Program-made: the position numbers and the translations under genes
Source of the DNA: Phorcus lineatus
Taxonomy: Eukaryota; Mollusca; Gastropoda; Trochida; Trochidae
DNA length: 64,000 nucleotides
NCBI GenBank assembly: GCA_921293015.1
Contig: OV121092.1
Span: forward strand, 2,920,001-2,984,000
Direction: 5' to 3'
Notes under the pieces: generated by a model
The model's database searches: none
Told to the model about the DNA's origin: nothing
Seen by the model: only the letters and a program-made list of their open reading frames with translations
Shown here: positions 24,152 to 36,445 of the stretch, in pieces
How positions within the stretch are numbered: the stretch's first letter is position 1
Layout: each line of letters begins with the position of its first letter

Positions 24152-24256
24152 AAATAATGACCGGGTCCCGAGCAATTATGGCAAAAAAACTGGCGAGGGC
24201 GTTAGCCCCAGCTGAGTTTTTTTTGCCATAACGCGAGGCAATCCAGTCATTATTTG
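24152..24256. mobile_element. Foldback element (about 100-bp near-perfect hairpin)
   Basis: AAATAATGACCGGGT at the left pairs with the reverse complement of ATCCAGTCATTATTT at the right. The inner arms (TTATGGCAAAAAAACT against AGTTTTTTTTGCCATAA, and GGGCGTTAGCCCC) continue the inverted repeat almost to the centre. This looks like a small foldback transposon or MITE; its family is not recognised. Confidence 0.6.
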
Positions 24257-24544
24257 GCTTACACTCCTACACATTCCTACAAAGTTTTAAAACCAAATAG
24301 TTTTTTATAAAATTAATTTATAAACGTTTTACTTTGCATGTTTATGTGTCCTGACCGAACGAGTCCAGTGGGATATTAACAATATCTGGCTGCTTTAGAT
24401 TTTAAAGCTAAATATTTGATTCTAAAGATTAGAAATAGACATAACCTTATACCTATATATTTTCATGTATACATATACATATACATATATATATACCAGG
24501 GGAAAACAGTACAAACATGACACAACAAAATGTACAGCCACAGG

Positions 24545-24640
24545 CAGGGATCCTCGTTAGCTTAAATGGTAAAGGCGTTACTCGCAGAGAGGTCCCAGGT
24601 TCGAATCCCACTATCGCTAATGTTAAGTCCTATGAACTTT
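24545..24640 (+). mobile_element. tRNA-derived SINE head
   Basis: It contains an A-box-like TTAGCTTAAATGG and, 30-odd bases later, a perfect B-box GGTTCGAATCC, as in the promoter of a tRNA-derived SINE. It cannot be folded into a full tRNA with matching acceptor stem. It is the best preserved of several such pieces in the window. Confidence 0.6.
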
Positions 24641-25244
24641 ATTTGTAAAACTATCAAAATTTTACAAGTCTAATCGTTTGTGTAGGTTGAACATCTCATA
24701 ACACCCACTTGCGTAGTTGGTGGATATGGCATATAGCCTTCAAATAAAAACAAAGGACATAATAACGTCTGCCCATTGAATGATATGTGATAGTGTCCTA
24801 GGACGATATGGAGAAACAACCGATGATGACGTTATAACAGGTTGATATGAGAATGAACCAATGTTAAGAGAATGGGAACATATCACACCCAGGTGTGTAA
24901 TCTGACATATTAACCTTCCGTTATCTAACCTCCATTTATCTTCACTTTAGTACGTCGACCTCACTTTCTGCAATTACACACAATTTGAACAGGACATTTG
25001 TCACAATTTGGCTGCAAAGACCAAAAGCATACGGCCTAAATACCTGACAACATCAGCGAAAGAGCTATACAGGTGGAAGAGACCATGAGATCATATCCAT
25101 CATATCATGCATCAACATTTTAATAATATATTCAAAACTTTGTGTCAAAATTAAGAAATATACAGAAATGAAATCTGGCAAAATAAAACTAGTGTACGAT
25201 TTTAAAGTTTCATTGAAAAACCCTCAAAATACTTTATTTTCAAC

Positions 25245-25385
25245 AGATTCCTAATAAGGGCCACGCCCTAAAAACCTATTTAATCACCTTCTCAGGAAGC
25301 AGAATATCATGACTCGAAAGTGATACAAATGGTCTTTTACATGACCAAAGATAAAACTGGAATTAGTTGTGCACATGTTACCAAG
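25245..25385 (+). repeat. Interspersed repeat, plus-strand copy
   Basis: Matches the reverse complement of 21060-21250 (GGGCCACGCCCTAAAAACCT and following). Non-coding. Confidence 0.5.
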
Positions 25386-25570
25386 GTGTTTCTTTTTTTA
25401 AAAGTTGTTGTGAATTTCACATCGTTTTATAATTACCATATGTTAAAACATGCTCTTATCATTTTACCATGGCCAAAGTTTGGTTTTTAAATGTACTGGA
25501 CGACATGTCGCAGGTTAGATAATAACTGCCTTTCTGATTGGCTGCAGTGGTCACGTTATCTTTAGAAACG

Positions 25571-25621
25571 CTTTAAAAGACGGATCGCTTGCTTCAATCG
25601 TCCCTGACTTTATCAAAAGAG
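25571..25621 (+). promoter_or_regulatory. B1 putative core promoter and untranslated first exon
   Basis: CTTTAAAAG (from about 25571) is a TATA-like element. About 50 bp later a donor (AAAAGAG followed by GTATGT, exon end 25621) precedes the acceptor TTTTTCAG just before the B1 ATG. The arrangement parallels the better TATA promoters of B2-B4. Confidence 0.45.
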
Positions 25622-25689
25622 GTATGTATTCTACATATATAATATCTTATCGCTGATCGTTTTAAAGGGACAGTTTTTTAAAAGATTTA

Positions 25690-25990
25690 TTGTTTCAATA
25701 TTTTACCCAATATACATTAACTTATGCCAAATGCATCATCTTCAGAGGGTTAAAGCATTTCATTACTCATCCAGAACATCCGTAGTCGTAGAGTAACTTA
25801 TCGAATCTTAAGCAAAAACACTGGCGGCCATTTATGTGTGAACACCTTTTCAATCATTTGAGGTCGGGTAATGTTTCGCATCGCTTAATCAATTTTATTA
25901 ACAAGCCTAGCCTTACAGTTTGAAACATTAATTTTTATATATCGTGATATCACTTTACTAATCCAAAACTCATGCTACAGCTCTTTTAAG
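25690..25990 (+). repeat. Dispersed repeat R1 in the B1 leader intron
   Basis: Full-length R1 with ATGCCAAATGCATCATCTTC, GTAGTCGTAGAG, GGCGGCCATTTATGTGTGAAC and the ATATCACT tail. Confidence 0.6.
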
Positions 25991-26159
25991 ATTTATCAAC
26001 TATCAATAGTTAGTGTTTGAAAAATCAGTACCGACACCAATTCTTTTATTTATCCATAACGCTTTAATCGTAAATATTATGTTAATGACACAGTATAATA
26101 TTTTAAAGATTAAATGAATTTTATAATATTATAAAAGAATCGTTATTTTTCAGTTCAAA

Positions 26160-28388
26160 ATGAAGGTCGCCATTATTGTCTGTTGTCTTCTTGCTGTTGT
26201 TCTGGCAGAAAAGAGAGGTTTTCTCGGAAATAGTGAGTTTATTTTATCAGTGTTTCTTAAATTATATTTTCATTTAAAGTAAGTTTTGTTAATCGTCCAT
26301 TAATGGAAAACATTTTTTTAAATGTTGAAACCTTTACGGATATCCAATTTCTTGGAGGCCATTCCACCGGAACAATTTGTCTCGATTCTCAGACCTCATT
26401 CGTATGAATTCAAGGATACCGAATTAGTTGTCTCTCAGATTTATCGTGTTACCACATCCACTCCGGAAACTGAATCCAGATATTAACAATAGACTTTTTC
26501 TTCGACATAGTCTTTAACTATTCACAGTCTGATTACAATCAACCGTGCCATGAGAATAAAAGGTAAATCTGGATACGAACTCGTCCGAATGGGGTTTCCT
26601 TTCCTCACAGTCTGACTCCATCAAGATTGTTTTGAGATTTTTTTATTCACTAAAGATAAAAAAACTTTCTTTCGTTTGATGGTAAAATGGAAAATGCTTT
26701 ATGGTAAAAATCATTCTAATAGAAACACAAGCTATTAACCAACTTTGGCATATTTGGTCCGATGGTCGCTGAAACTAATGCAATTTGTTATATACAAGTG
26801 CCTTTAAAACAACAAATCAATATTTATTTGAACAAAAAAGGCAACAGTCCTACAGTACATAGAAAATAGGTATCAAAGCGGTAGAGAAACATGTTTATAG
26901 AAGATTGTACAATGCGAAAGTATGAGGTTATTTTCGATGTGTTTTGGTAAAAGTAGAAATAACTATATCAATTCATAAATATAAAGATGCTTAGTAATTT
27001 TGCTTGATATATTTAAATCCTTAGATGTGGTAAGAAACAAATCGAAGAATGCCTTTATCGATCCTAAACCTGAGCAACAATAGAAACGTCACCGTCACCA
27101 AAGAGTTGAAAACAAACTACTGCTGAAATATAGGGCTAGTTTTGAATGATTATGATTGACACATGGACTTAAAGAAGTATCCACAATTTCATATGTCATA
27201 GCTTATAGTACCTTTCTTTAACATGGGTGCAAATTCCCAAGGGGTCCTTAACTGTTCATTCGCCAGAAAAGATGTTATCGGCATATTTGACCTTCTCTGG
27301 CATTAATTTATCAACGCATCATTACTTTAGCCACCATAAAACAAGCCGAGACATAACCTCGCTCTTATTAATCGTGAATTGAAATGTATGGAGACTTTGT
27401 GTTACACTGTTATTACCATATTGATTTAAAATTATAACGAATACTAAATTGAACCACATGATTTTGGTCACTTCTATTCTGCAGAAAACTATGACATGCA
27501 CGATGGAATATAAGGAATTTGTTTTGTTTCCTTAAATTTGAAACACTTTGTAAGTGATAATTAAGGTTCAATTGTCACAAATAACAAATGAAGAATTATT
27601 CGAACATTATTTGTTGTGTCTCTTCAGTCCTGAATGGAGCCGAAGTACACAAACTGGTGAACGCCGTTGTTGAGAAATTTGGAACTGACGCCACTGAGAA
27701 GCAGTGTGAGTCTGAGTGCACCACCATCTCCACCAACGACATCCTCGACATGGGTTGTGACTTCATGTGCACTGAGTACGTTTTATTTACATTTACATTG
27801 TATTTGTAATTTGGTTTTATATATTTCATTCAGTGTAGTTTCATTTTGTTTTAATGATTTACATTTGTACATATATGTATTTAACAATTGCTCAGATCGT
27901 TCCTTTCAATTTTTGCCTTACGATACAAGGTTAATTACTTTTGTAGTTACATTATCTGTAGTATATGTTTAATATGAACAGCAGGTTACATCAAGTCATG
28001 AAATATATGATTTCTTGACACGTCTTTTGTTTCGAAAAACATGATTTCTTTTTAAAGTGATTTCTGAAACATGAAATGTTCAAAATAAATGTCTGAATTG
28101 CTACAATTTACATCTCGAACTGTTCGTTTCATCGATACAAACGTGTAGCAATTCTATAGAAAATTATAGTTTGTATTTATGAAACATTTTCGTTTTTTTG
28201 TTCAGTTTGATAGTTAATTTCAAACCTACGATGCAATCGCTTGTCAATATTTAATTAAAATGCCTTGATTATTCATTTCAATCGAATGTCATAGATTTAT
28301 TTTTAAATATTTACCAGGAAAGTATAACTTATGGCAAACTTTCTTCTGTTACAGAATCCAGTCCCTGATAAAAAAACTCCATGTTTAA
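26160..28388 (+). CDS. B1: small secreted peptide with dibasic site and C-x3-C-x12-C-x3-C motif
   Basis: Coding exons are 26160-26232, 27628-27775 and 28355-28388 (73, 148, 34 nt; 84 residues). Residues 1-16 are a signal peptide (MKVAIIVCCLLAVVLA), followed by EKR, a likely Lys-Arg processing site, and GFLGN. Exon 2 begins with LNGAEVHKLVNAVVEKFG and carries cysteines at about 51, 55, 68 and 72 (QCESEC to CDFMC). Exon 3 encodes IQSLIKKLHV and a stop, with AATAAA at 28400-28405. Donors are GTGAGT and GTACGT; phases are 1 and 2. This is the only family member on the plus strand and it converges with B2. Proprotein cleavage, secretion and a helical hairpin are inferences; the family name is unknown to me. 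Confidence 0.75.
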
Positions 28389-28399
28389 ATTACGAACTC

Positions 28400-28405
28400 A
28401 ATAAA
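28400..28405 (+). promoter_or_regulatory. Polyadenylation signal of B1
   Basis: AATAAA lies 11 bp after the B1 stop codon. Confidence 0.6.
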
Positions 28406-28508
28406 AAATCTTTTCATGTCTTGAAAGTTGTCTGTTGCAGTTGTTTATGGATTAAGAATTCACATTTAATTAATAACTTAACATTGATCATTAGTTCTTC
28501 CTGTGCTC

Positions 28509-28936
28509 CATTCTTTCCCAACAGAGGAAGCTCGTCATAAATTCCTATACAACTTCTCTCATAATACGAGCGTTTCTTGGTTTAGAAATGTAGAAGCTTG
28601 ATTGATTGGCAATTAAATTTTGTTGTGCAATCAGCGACGCCGTTTTAAAAGTTAACATTCAAATCACCCAAGTACTTACCGTAAGCTTTCGGAAGCTAAA
28701 CTTTATTTGAGTATGCTCCTTGCACTTAAGTCTTCTTTACAGAACACATTCGGCCTGTATGGCACCAAATATGTAATTCATGCTTAGGTGTTTTCATTGG
28801 CTGAAATATTGCCAGGTAGTTAATGTTGCAATATTATGCCGCTAATGGAAATTGCAAGACTCTCGAGAAGAGCTCTTATCATAACAGAAGTTGTATAGGA
28901 ATTATACGGAAGTTCCTCTGTGGTGAGAGAATGCCA
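28509..28936. mobile_element. MITE R2, complete copy with about 60-bp inverted ends
   Basis: The left end (CATTCTTTCCCAACAGAGGA, TCATAAATTCCTATACAACTT) is mirrored at the right end (AAGTTGTATAGGAATTATACGG, CCTCTGTGGTGAGAGAATG). It has no coding capacity. Related copies are at 29945-30099 plus 30436-30520 (interrupted by another MITE) and at 63890-64000 (runs off the window). Confidence 0.65.
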
Positions 28937-29944
28937 TTGCTCTGATTCCTATCTCAACACACTAGTGTTTCCCATTTGCATTCAAACCTCTTTATGGCAC
29001 GGAACGGAATAAGCAGTCGCACACAAGTGTCATGTTTTAGAAAAAGGAAACGCTTAATTTAACCATTTGTGCTCATTAGGATAATATTATCAACTGATTT
29101 TATTCTTGTTTCTGTATCTTCATTAATCACTCTAAGTATATGTCGACCTTTATCTCTATTAATCGAACGTAGCTGTTACAGCAAAACATGTTCGACAATG
29201 GCTGTTTTACAAGGTACACATGTACAGAGGTCAAACATTGCTTTTAAAATGAGAATCATGGTAATTATTGAAGAAACTTCTAATCCTACTCTTTAGACAT
29301 TGTTTATCCTTAACAATCGAATAGCAATCATTTTTATCGCGACACTCATTAAAAAGCAGGTGAGTAATTCAAAAGCACTTTGCATATTCTTTAACAGCAA
29401 AACAACATTTGACATAAGTAAGTTTTATCCGTCATATAATGGTATTCAACTAATCAAGAGGTCTCCTCTTAAAGGAACTAATTCAATATGGCCCTAATGC
29501 TAACGCATAATCAGAGAAGTATATGGTATTGCTTTCAAATGGGGCAGTACCAAGATTTTGAGATAAAAAAGGGGATCTCACAAACACGAATAAAAAATTG
29601 CTAGAAAACGTATTTAATTAAAAGACGCATTTATAAAACGAAATACTTTGATTGGTTGAGCTATGCAAAACCATTTCCTTACCTAAAATCCTTGTTTCAT
29701 CAGTGTTTTTTATACACCTCCCCTTACAATCACGAGAAAAACCTTTTAAAGGAAATCGTTTGTACCACTGCATGGGTGAACACAACTGATATATCAATGT
29801 TGGACAGGGTTAACTTTTCACCAGCAATAAATGTGGTCGCCCGACCATCCTGCTACTCACGCCCGTTATTGTTGAACTTTACTGTTAACGGGCAACTAAG
29901 CTTCATGCCACGACGCTTAAGAACCTTGCTGGTCTGTTTTCCCC

Positions 29945-30530
29945 TTTGACATTCTCTCCTAACAGAGGTGGCTCCCTCACAAATTCCTATACAACCGCTG
30001 TCTATTACGAACATTTCTTGGTCTAGAAATGTAGGAACCTGATTGGATGCAATCAAAGTTAGTTGTGCTATCAGCGACGCCGTTTCATTCAATTATTTCT
30101 CATCCTGCTATATCAGTGTACATGAATCCGCTCTAGCTCCTGCCTGATACCCTGATCTCTTTCGGGCTAAATCCCTCGTATGGCTGGGCGGCTTGATATT
30201 CGTGACTTTGCTCACCTGTTATTTTTTCAGCCAACGAAATGTCGTTATCCAAGGACCTTAAAGCTACTCTTTTGAAGTTAACGGACATTTCCATCCGGGT
30301 TGTGCCGCTGTTGCTTGATGCGAGTCATCTCATTTGCTGGTTAGAGAGCTAGCGATACGAGCTTTTAGGCTTGAAAGAGATCAGGGTATTAGGGAGGCGC
30401 GAGAGCGGATTCATATACGCTGATTTAGCAGGCTGATTATTTCCGTAAGCTTTCCAAAAGTTAAACTTTATTTGAATATGCACCTTGCACTTTGAGTCTT
30501 CTTTTCAGAACACATACGCCTCAATTAGCG
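29945..30530. mobile_element. MITE R2, copy split by a hAT-type MITE
   Basis: The left part (29945-30099) and right part (30436-30530, CCGTAAGCTTTCC.AAGTTAAACTTTATTTGA) correspond to consecutive parts of 28509-28760. The interruption at 30101-30435 is a separate element, so R2 was here first. Confidence 0.65.
30101..30435. mobile_element. hAT-type MITE, complete, with 8-bp target duplication
   Basis: About 335 bp with inverted ends of about 65 bp starting CATCCTGCTA and ending TAGCAGGCTG. It is flanked by ATTATTTC on both sides (30092-30099 and 30436-30443). CA(G)-type ends and an 8-bp duplication are typical of the hAT superfamily. It has no transposase. Other copies: 22562-22642 (one end), 36742-37060, 42226-42282 (one end), 50125-50464. 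Confidence 0.8.
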
Positions 30531-30869
30531 ACTGCATCATTGCATAGAAATAAGTTGTTCTCAAAAATCCAATTATATGAATTAATTGTTAAGTCAGTTC
30601 AGTGTAAATGTGAACATGAAAATCTGCTTTGTTTACAGAGCGAATAATTCGGACACTTCTTTGCAGCAAACAGCAAAGTATTGGATATCTTGTTTACTTC
30701 GATACTTTATATTAAGAGACTGACCTGGATTGAAATATGTGATCAACTGAAAAGGCCTATTGGTCGATATATTACGTGGAAATGGCATATACATGAGTTC
30801 TGACAATCTGTGTGTTTTTAAAATAATTATCTCTTTTGACATTAGTAACAAGGGCGAGTCTTGAGCTTA

Positions 30870-30875
30870 TTTATT
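30870..30875 (-). promoter_or_regulatory. Polyadenylation signal of B2
   Basis: AATAAA on the minus strand about 30 bp after the B2 stop. Confidence 0.6.
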
Positions 30876-30905
30876 GAGCACACACACTAGAAGATATGAA
30901 CGCCT

Positions 30906-31155
30906 TTATGAGTGCAGTTTCTTGATCAGACTCTGGATTCTGAAAATAAAAATTGATTGTTAAAATGTAGGTTAACTGCTTAACATTTATGAACTTACCT
31001 TTAATCGTTAAAATATTATATTATTAATCGTAATAAACAAGTGCCCAACAACAAGAGAGGTTAAAAAAAAACAAATCAAAACTACAAAATGCAGGTTTCA
31101 CTAATATGTGTTGGTTAATGCTCTCTCTGTGTCTGTCTGTCTGTCTCTCTCTCTC

Positions 31156-31250
<95 letters not shown>

Positions 31251-32240
31251 ACGTGTTCATATTCCCTTCCATGATATTTTAGGTACGCTTCTTTCACTTT
31301 CCAAATCGTACGTACCCCCTGCAGGCGAAGTCACAACCCAAGTCGAGGATGTCGTTAGTGAAGAGGATGGTACACTCCGACTCACACTGCTTCTCCGTGG
31401 CATCAGTACCGAACTTCTCAACGACAGAGTCTACCAGCTTGTGTAACTCCTGACCGTCAAAAACTGTAATCATGACTTGTAAATTTAAAAAATTTCTTTA
31501 CAATTAATTGAAATTAAAAGCTTTGTATTTTGAAAATTTTCACACAATAGACAAAATTCTAGAATTTTGAAATGTTAGTTTAGTAATATTGTCTCTTAAC
31601 ATTTATTATAATTGAGTAAAAGTAAATGAAAGCGTTCAGTAGGTTATCTGAGCCTGACTACACTATTATTTCAACAGCCCATTATTACCAAATTTCTCTA
31701 AAGGAATTGGGCAACAGTTCTTAAATTTTGCCGACTTAACCAATCTTATGATGCGCACCTTGACTGACTAATCATTCGTATCGACTCTTTTGTATTTGAT
31801 TTATAAAAATAATTGCCTATAGATAACACTAATGCTACACAACCACATCATTTAGCTCGACTTCTTTTTCCAAACCGAATATGTTTTTCTTTGGCCTACC
31901 TTTTGCAGAATACAAGTTCTAAATCTGCAGTATGTTAGCTTCCGCCATCAAGTTTCACAAATTGGGGTGTGAAAATATACTGTCCGGTTTTCAAGACAAA
32001 AAAACGACTTTACCCATGTTTTCCACAGCTATAGTGAAATTATTAATATCCAAATGGTATTTTTAAGCGACATCCATCATCAATATTATCGTGTGTAGTG
32101 TCACAATGACGACATAAGTATGGTGAGATTGAAAATAGTATGTTACACTAAAGTAACAGGAACTCACTATTCCCGAGAAGATTCCTCTTCTCAGCGAGAA
32201 CACACACGAGGAGACAACAAACAATGATGGCGATCTTCAT
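30906..32240 (-). CDS. B2: small secreted peptide with dibasic site and C-x3-C-x12-C-x3-C motif
   Basis: Coding exons are 32168-32240, 31316-31463 and 30906-30939 (84 residues). The signal peptide is MKIAIIVCCLLVCVLA, then EKR and NLLGN. Exon 2 starts FDGQELHKLVDSVVEKFG and keeps the four cysteines (QCESEC, CDFAC), but has TILFT where other B members have TTIST. It ends in CRG, like the A genes, instead of CKE or CTE. Exon 3 encodes IQSLIKKLHS. Donors are GTGAGT and GTACGT. The leader intron (to 35465) has accumulated a LINE fragment and a hammerhead-bearing repeat. A (TC)n tract occupies the intron after exon 2. Function inferred only as a secreted peptide. Confidence 0.75.
31113..31252. repeat. 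(TC)n/(CA)n microsatellite
   Basis: Long CT dinucleotide tract followed by CA repeats, inside an intron of B2. The apparent frames across it are artefacts of the repeat. Confidence 0.95.
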
Positions 32241-33110
32241 CTTGAACTGAAACGTATCACAGCACTTTTGGAATTCTGAAGAATACTCTCTTGTAGCAAT
32301 TTAAGGGAAATTGTATTTCTACGAATTTCCCGAAATATTGATTATTTGATGTTATAGGTAAGTATATGCTGTTGTAGTGAGTGATTTTACATGAAATTGT
32401 AAGGAAAGTGTTTATGCGTTAAAGTTCGCTTTTGTAGACGATTGTCATTGTGTGTCATTGTGTGTCATTGTGGAACATAATTTATTATGTTCATGGCTCC
32501 CTATACTCGATGAATAATTTCATTTGACCAGCTACTCATCAAAATTTTTAGGTACAGCCTTTGCTTCGTATTTAGACATAAATGGTCAGAATCTTATGAA
32601 GAAAAATTATATAACTAACATTTAATATTGTTTAATAAAGAATAAGCATACAGGAGTTGGTCTTGTATTAAGCCACCCATTGAATGAGCTATTTGTACCA
32701 GAGAGTAAGAGACAGTTGATGTTACTTAGAATAAGATTAAATGTAAGTATAATACATTCATTTGCGTTAGGTCTTTCTTGGGCGAAGTCCATTAAGTTTA
32801 ATTACGTTGAATGCATGAGCGTGTTTATAAGTAACGATATACCTCTTGACTAAATGCTTATGCAAGTTTCCCAAATACATATAGAGCGTGCAAAGAAGAG
32901 GTTAAATTCAAATATGATATGTCGGATAATATAACCAATGTTCAAATATTATTTAATGCTAAAAAGACATATCATATGCTGGAGATGCGGATTTCTAAAT
33001 ATATCTTAGCGATCAGTAATAGCGAGGTGACGCAGCCAACCGGACCTTCAATATATACCATGCGAGATTCACGTTAGCCATTTCTCTACGGGACATTATT
33101 GATTAGTTGT

Positions 33111-33560
33111 TCATGCATTTATAGTGATTGGAGCTGGAGAATTGACGATGTTTCTTGTTACAAGGTTAGTCTTATACAGAAAAACTATAAAGAGATACTC
33201 GTTATAATAGGAAATATTGCAAGTACAAATAAAAGATAAAAACGTTACATATGGACAGCTGAGTATAAAACTAAGTTTTTCAACATCATCTAAACTTAAA
33301 ATTACATCTAAAATACTTGTACATTTTGATAAAAGTTGCGATCGCTCATTGGCATATAAAGGACAGTGTAATAAAACACTCATTCATTTTCAATAAAATC
33401 CTTACAGTAAAAACAGGTTCTTTCTTTTAAAGGACAAACCGTGTATTGACCAGTTTTAACTTTTAGTGGTGCTACTCCACATCCAAAAAGAACTAGTGAT
33501 TTTCTCATTGCACGGGACTCAAATTTAAAAGAGCAATACGTACGTAGCTTATTACCACCT
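33111..33560 (-). mobile_element. LINE fragment: C-terminal zinc-knuckle region
   Basis: The minus strand encodes KLRTYCSFKFESRAMRKSL, VKTGQYTVCPLKERTCFYC, then after a frame break near 33385 SVLLHCPLYANERSQLLSKC. The pattern C-x2-C followed by H-x4-C with LYANER is the conserved C-terminal end of Jockey/CR1-like LINE proteins. Only this end is present. It lies in the B2 leader intron. Confidence 0.6.
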
Positions 33561-33690
33561 TGGCCATTAATACTTTTAACTCGCTACAGTACATTACAAT
33601 CTCATTTAATTGATCTCCCTAATTACGTTTCCGCACTATTGTTACATGTTTACTTGTTATGATATATATGTACCCCAGTTCATATTTCCT

Positions 33691-33739
33691 AATTCCTCCT
33701 GATGAGGAAGTAAGCATATACTCCGAAACGTCGTGAATT
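33691..33739 (+). ncRNA. Hammerhead ribozyme candidate with complete core
   Basis: CUGAUGA (33699-33705) is followed by a hairpin (33706-33724; GGA-A-GUA pairs with UACUCC apart from one bulged A), GAAA (33725-33728), a minimal stem III A-CG-U and C at 33732. Stem I can form from C33698-G33733 plus AAUUC with GAAUU (33691-33695 and 33735-33739) around a small internal loop. Downstream is an AATAAA. This composition matches hammerheads reported in terminal repeats of Penelope-like elements. A decayed relative is at 62041-62105. Confidence 0.6.
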
Positions 33740-33784
33740 TCGCAATAAAACAATTGCTATCCAGAAAATCGTTTTCTTTCTTAT

Positions 33785-33955
33785 AGTCTGTAGACAATGA
33801 GTTAGTCAATTGGGTGAGTTCGGGTTTAACGTGTTTTGAATAATATTTAAACACGTGAATGACAAGCATCCAAAAGAGAGTGGACAGATCAGGGAGGAAG
33901 GGATCGAAAGGACGAGGGAAAGACGGAAAGAAAGGAATAGTGAGAGTTAGAAAGC
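33785..33955 (-). repeat. Interspersed element tail, minus-strand copy
   Basis: The reverse complement matches the tail of the element at 38420-38806 (TCTTTCCGTCTTT, TCCACTCTCTTTTGGATGCTTGTCAT, AACACGTTAAA). Confidence 0.65.
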
Positions 33956-35464
33956 AGGTTTTTACCACTATTTGTTTCACTGTATCTATTTAAATTATTC
34001 CACGTCAAAATCAGTACTTCGTAAGCCTTCAATTTGCACAAAAGTTTGCTTGGCATCTCCATGAACGTGATTTGATAAATCTATTAACGATGGCCAATCG
34101 CTGACTAAGACTTGTTTTGACTTAACCGTGCCCGTTGATCGAAATTTCCGGTAAAGTTCCTATGAACTAGCATTAAGGCAGTTATTTGTGTGAGTGTTAT
34201 TGCACTTAACATCATCACACTGTCTCAAATGTATTTGTTGAACATAGTTGATTTTTCGGAAGGTAAACAGATTATTGATACGTAATTTTCAATCTCATCG
34301 TTGCAGACGAAATTGTTATTCATCATCACACTAGAATTTCCTAAAGTTTCTTAATTTCAGGTTCTTTACAAGACCACAGCTTGGCTCGTTACCCTTGAGA
34401 TGCATTTATCTCGGGCTTTTTCTGGAAGAAATGGTCTGCAAGAAGCGACCATAGACGCAGTATAAGGGTCTCTGATAACATTCAAATGTCGGGCATTTGC
34501 AGATATCGAGTCAGTATTTTTCACGTTTGCCTCTCATGCAGTTACGGTATAGTGATAGCTTCTTTACCATGCAAAAACGAATAACAAAATGTGAATTGCG
34601 CCTACTCCTTTAGGAATGCTGCTTTACATTTTTTAGAAATGAAGACTTTTGCATAAACATCTTCAAATGATTTTCAAGCAAACGAAAAAGTTTGAAATGT
34701 TTGGTATCGCGCTGTAGTTTCAAATAATGGTGAAAAACAGATGTATTTTTAAACAAGTCCATCATTCTCCAAATCACTTGTGAGGGTTTTTTTCAGGAAG
34801 AGTGGAGTTGGAGAGAAGTTTTGTTACACCAATGTGAGACAAAGCTTTTTGTCAATATTGCTCACGAATTAAACATAGTTGCACTGCGTCTTTTTTTATT
34901 TCAGAAAGAAAACAGTTCACAGCGTCGATTTAAATTGCTTGGCTGAGGAGTTTTTGCAGAGACAGAGAAAAAAGTAAAGAAATTGACGCTTCGTATTAGT
35001 GTCATTCGTTACTGCCTTCTTAATTGATTTTAAAATTTGAAGTTTGTACAGATTTGCCAAACTAAACTATATTAAACTTACAATCAAGATACACTTAAAG
35101 CATTCTAAGATAAGATACGTGCACAAAATAACTTGGGGCTTCTTAATGTATGAGTTTATATTAAGGTGACATAAAACCAACATCATTCTTTAACTACGTT
35201 TAATAAACCCTACATGCAACATGAGCTAAGCACATGGTACAGGCAAGTTCGCCTCAGTCCTGTTGTTGATATAGCAAATATGTCATATCCATTAAGACCA
35301 TAAACCAGTTTTTGAGCATATAACACTATTTTAATCGTTTACTGATCACAAGTTCAAAGTTGCAAAAGCTTGATGTTATAAAGTAATTATTCTAAAATGA
35401 TGAATACGCCAAGAGATGATAGATACAATGTTTAAATGATAATCATATTTTGTCAACAACCTAC

Positions 35465-35509
35465 CTTTTGAGAAAGAACAGTTAAATCACGACACTTTGC
35501 TTTATATAG
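35465..35509 (-). promoter_or_regulatory. B2 core promoter and untranslated first exon
   Basis: On the minus strand CTATATAAAG (35500-35509) is followed by a short exon ending CTCAAAAG at a GTAGGT donor (exon end 35465). This layout is the same as in B3 and B4. Confidence 0.6.
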
Positions 35510-36249
35510 AAACTGAGCACACGCAGTTCCTGATTTAAACCAGCCAATCCCAATCCTACAGATAAGGCATATCTAAATATGAATAAATGTGTTCATTATA
35601 TTTTTAATCCCTTAAAAAGATCGTACGTTTATAAGTTTTTATTAACAGCTTTCAAGCTTGATAATGAAAAACGAGGTGACACCCGTACATACAGCAACTT
35701 TCAAAACCGAACAAACTGAAAACTAATTCTTTTGTTAATCTAAACTCTATACAAGTATCTAAAACGATTCATAATTTGAAAATATAATGAAACGAATATA
35801 AGAAATCTGTGAACTAAAATCTGATGTCAAAAAAATATGCAGATAAGATCTTAATAATAAAGTTTTCAAGTATATTTACATTTGTATAAATCTCAGCGTT
35901 ACAAAACATTTGTTTGCATCTCCTATCAAGTTTTTTCATTGGGTTACTGTTTGGTAAGTCTCAAGGGCAGTTAATTTCAGTACAGATTTTCCTGATGAAG
36001 TTTCCAGGGGGGATTGCGTGATCGGAACATTATGCCAGGGGTTACAGAGGATTGATATTTCAGGGCAGTGCTATTGTACTCGTCGTTTGAATAGATAAAA
36101 TATGACCCAGTTTAAAATATATATATCTAAGCATTAATAATCTTTTAAAATAAAAACCAAATTGTATGCACCAAATTTAACAGAAACACGTTTGTGCATT
36201 TTTAAAATTGTCAAACAAGTAGTTTACCATGGGTCAACGAGTCAACGAG

Positions 36250-36382
<133 letters not shown>

Positions 36383-36385
36383 AAT

Positions 36386-36445
36386 AGGAGCACAAGCTTT
36401 CGGTATTTCATAAGCACGCAAACCACCACACCACGTTAAGGTATT
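36386..36445 (-). repeat. Short piece of the 38420-38806 element
   Basis: The minus strand shares CTCAATACCTT.A, GTGGTGTGGTGGTTTGCGTG and CTT with 38480-38530. Confidence 0.5.

Larger units (their letters stand above)
19700..25560. other. Gene-free stretch between the A and B clusters
   Basis: No exon of the peptide family, no domain and no long frame was found. It holds scattered repeat remnants listed separately (21060-21250, 22562-22642, 24152-24256, 24545-24640, 25245-25385). The short ORFs at 20438-20907, 22899-23371 and 23532-23789 have no recognisable motif. Confidence 0.5.

Noticed and set aside
31108..31446. 112-codon ORF across the TC microsatellite
   Set aside because: It is dinucleotide repeat plus the antisense of B2 exon 2.
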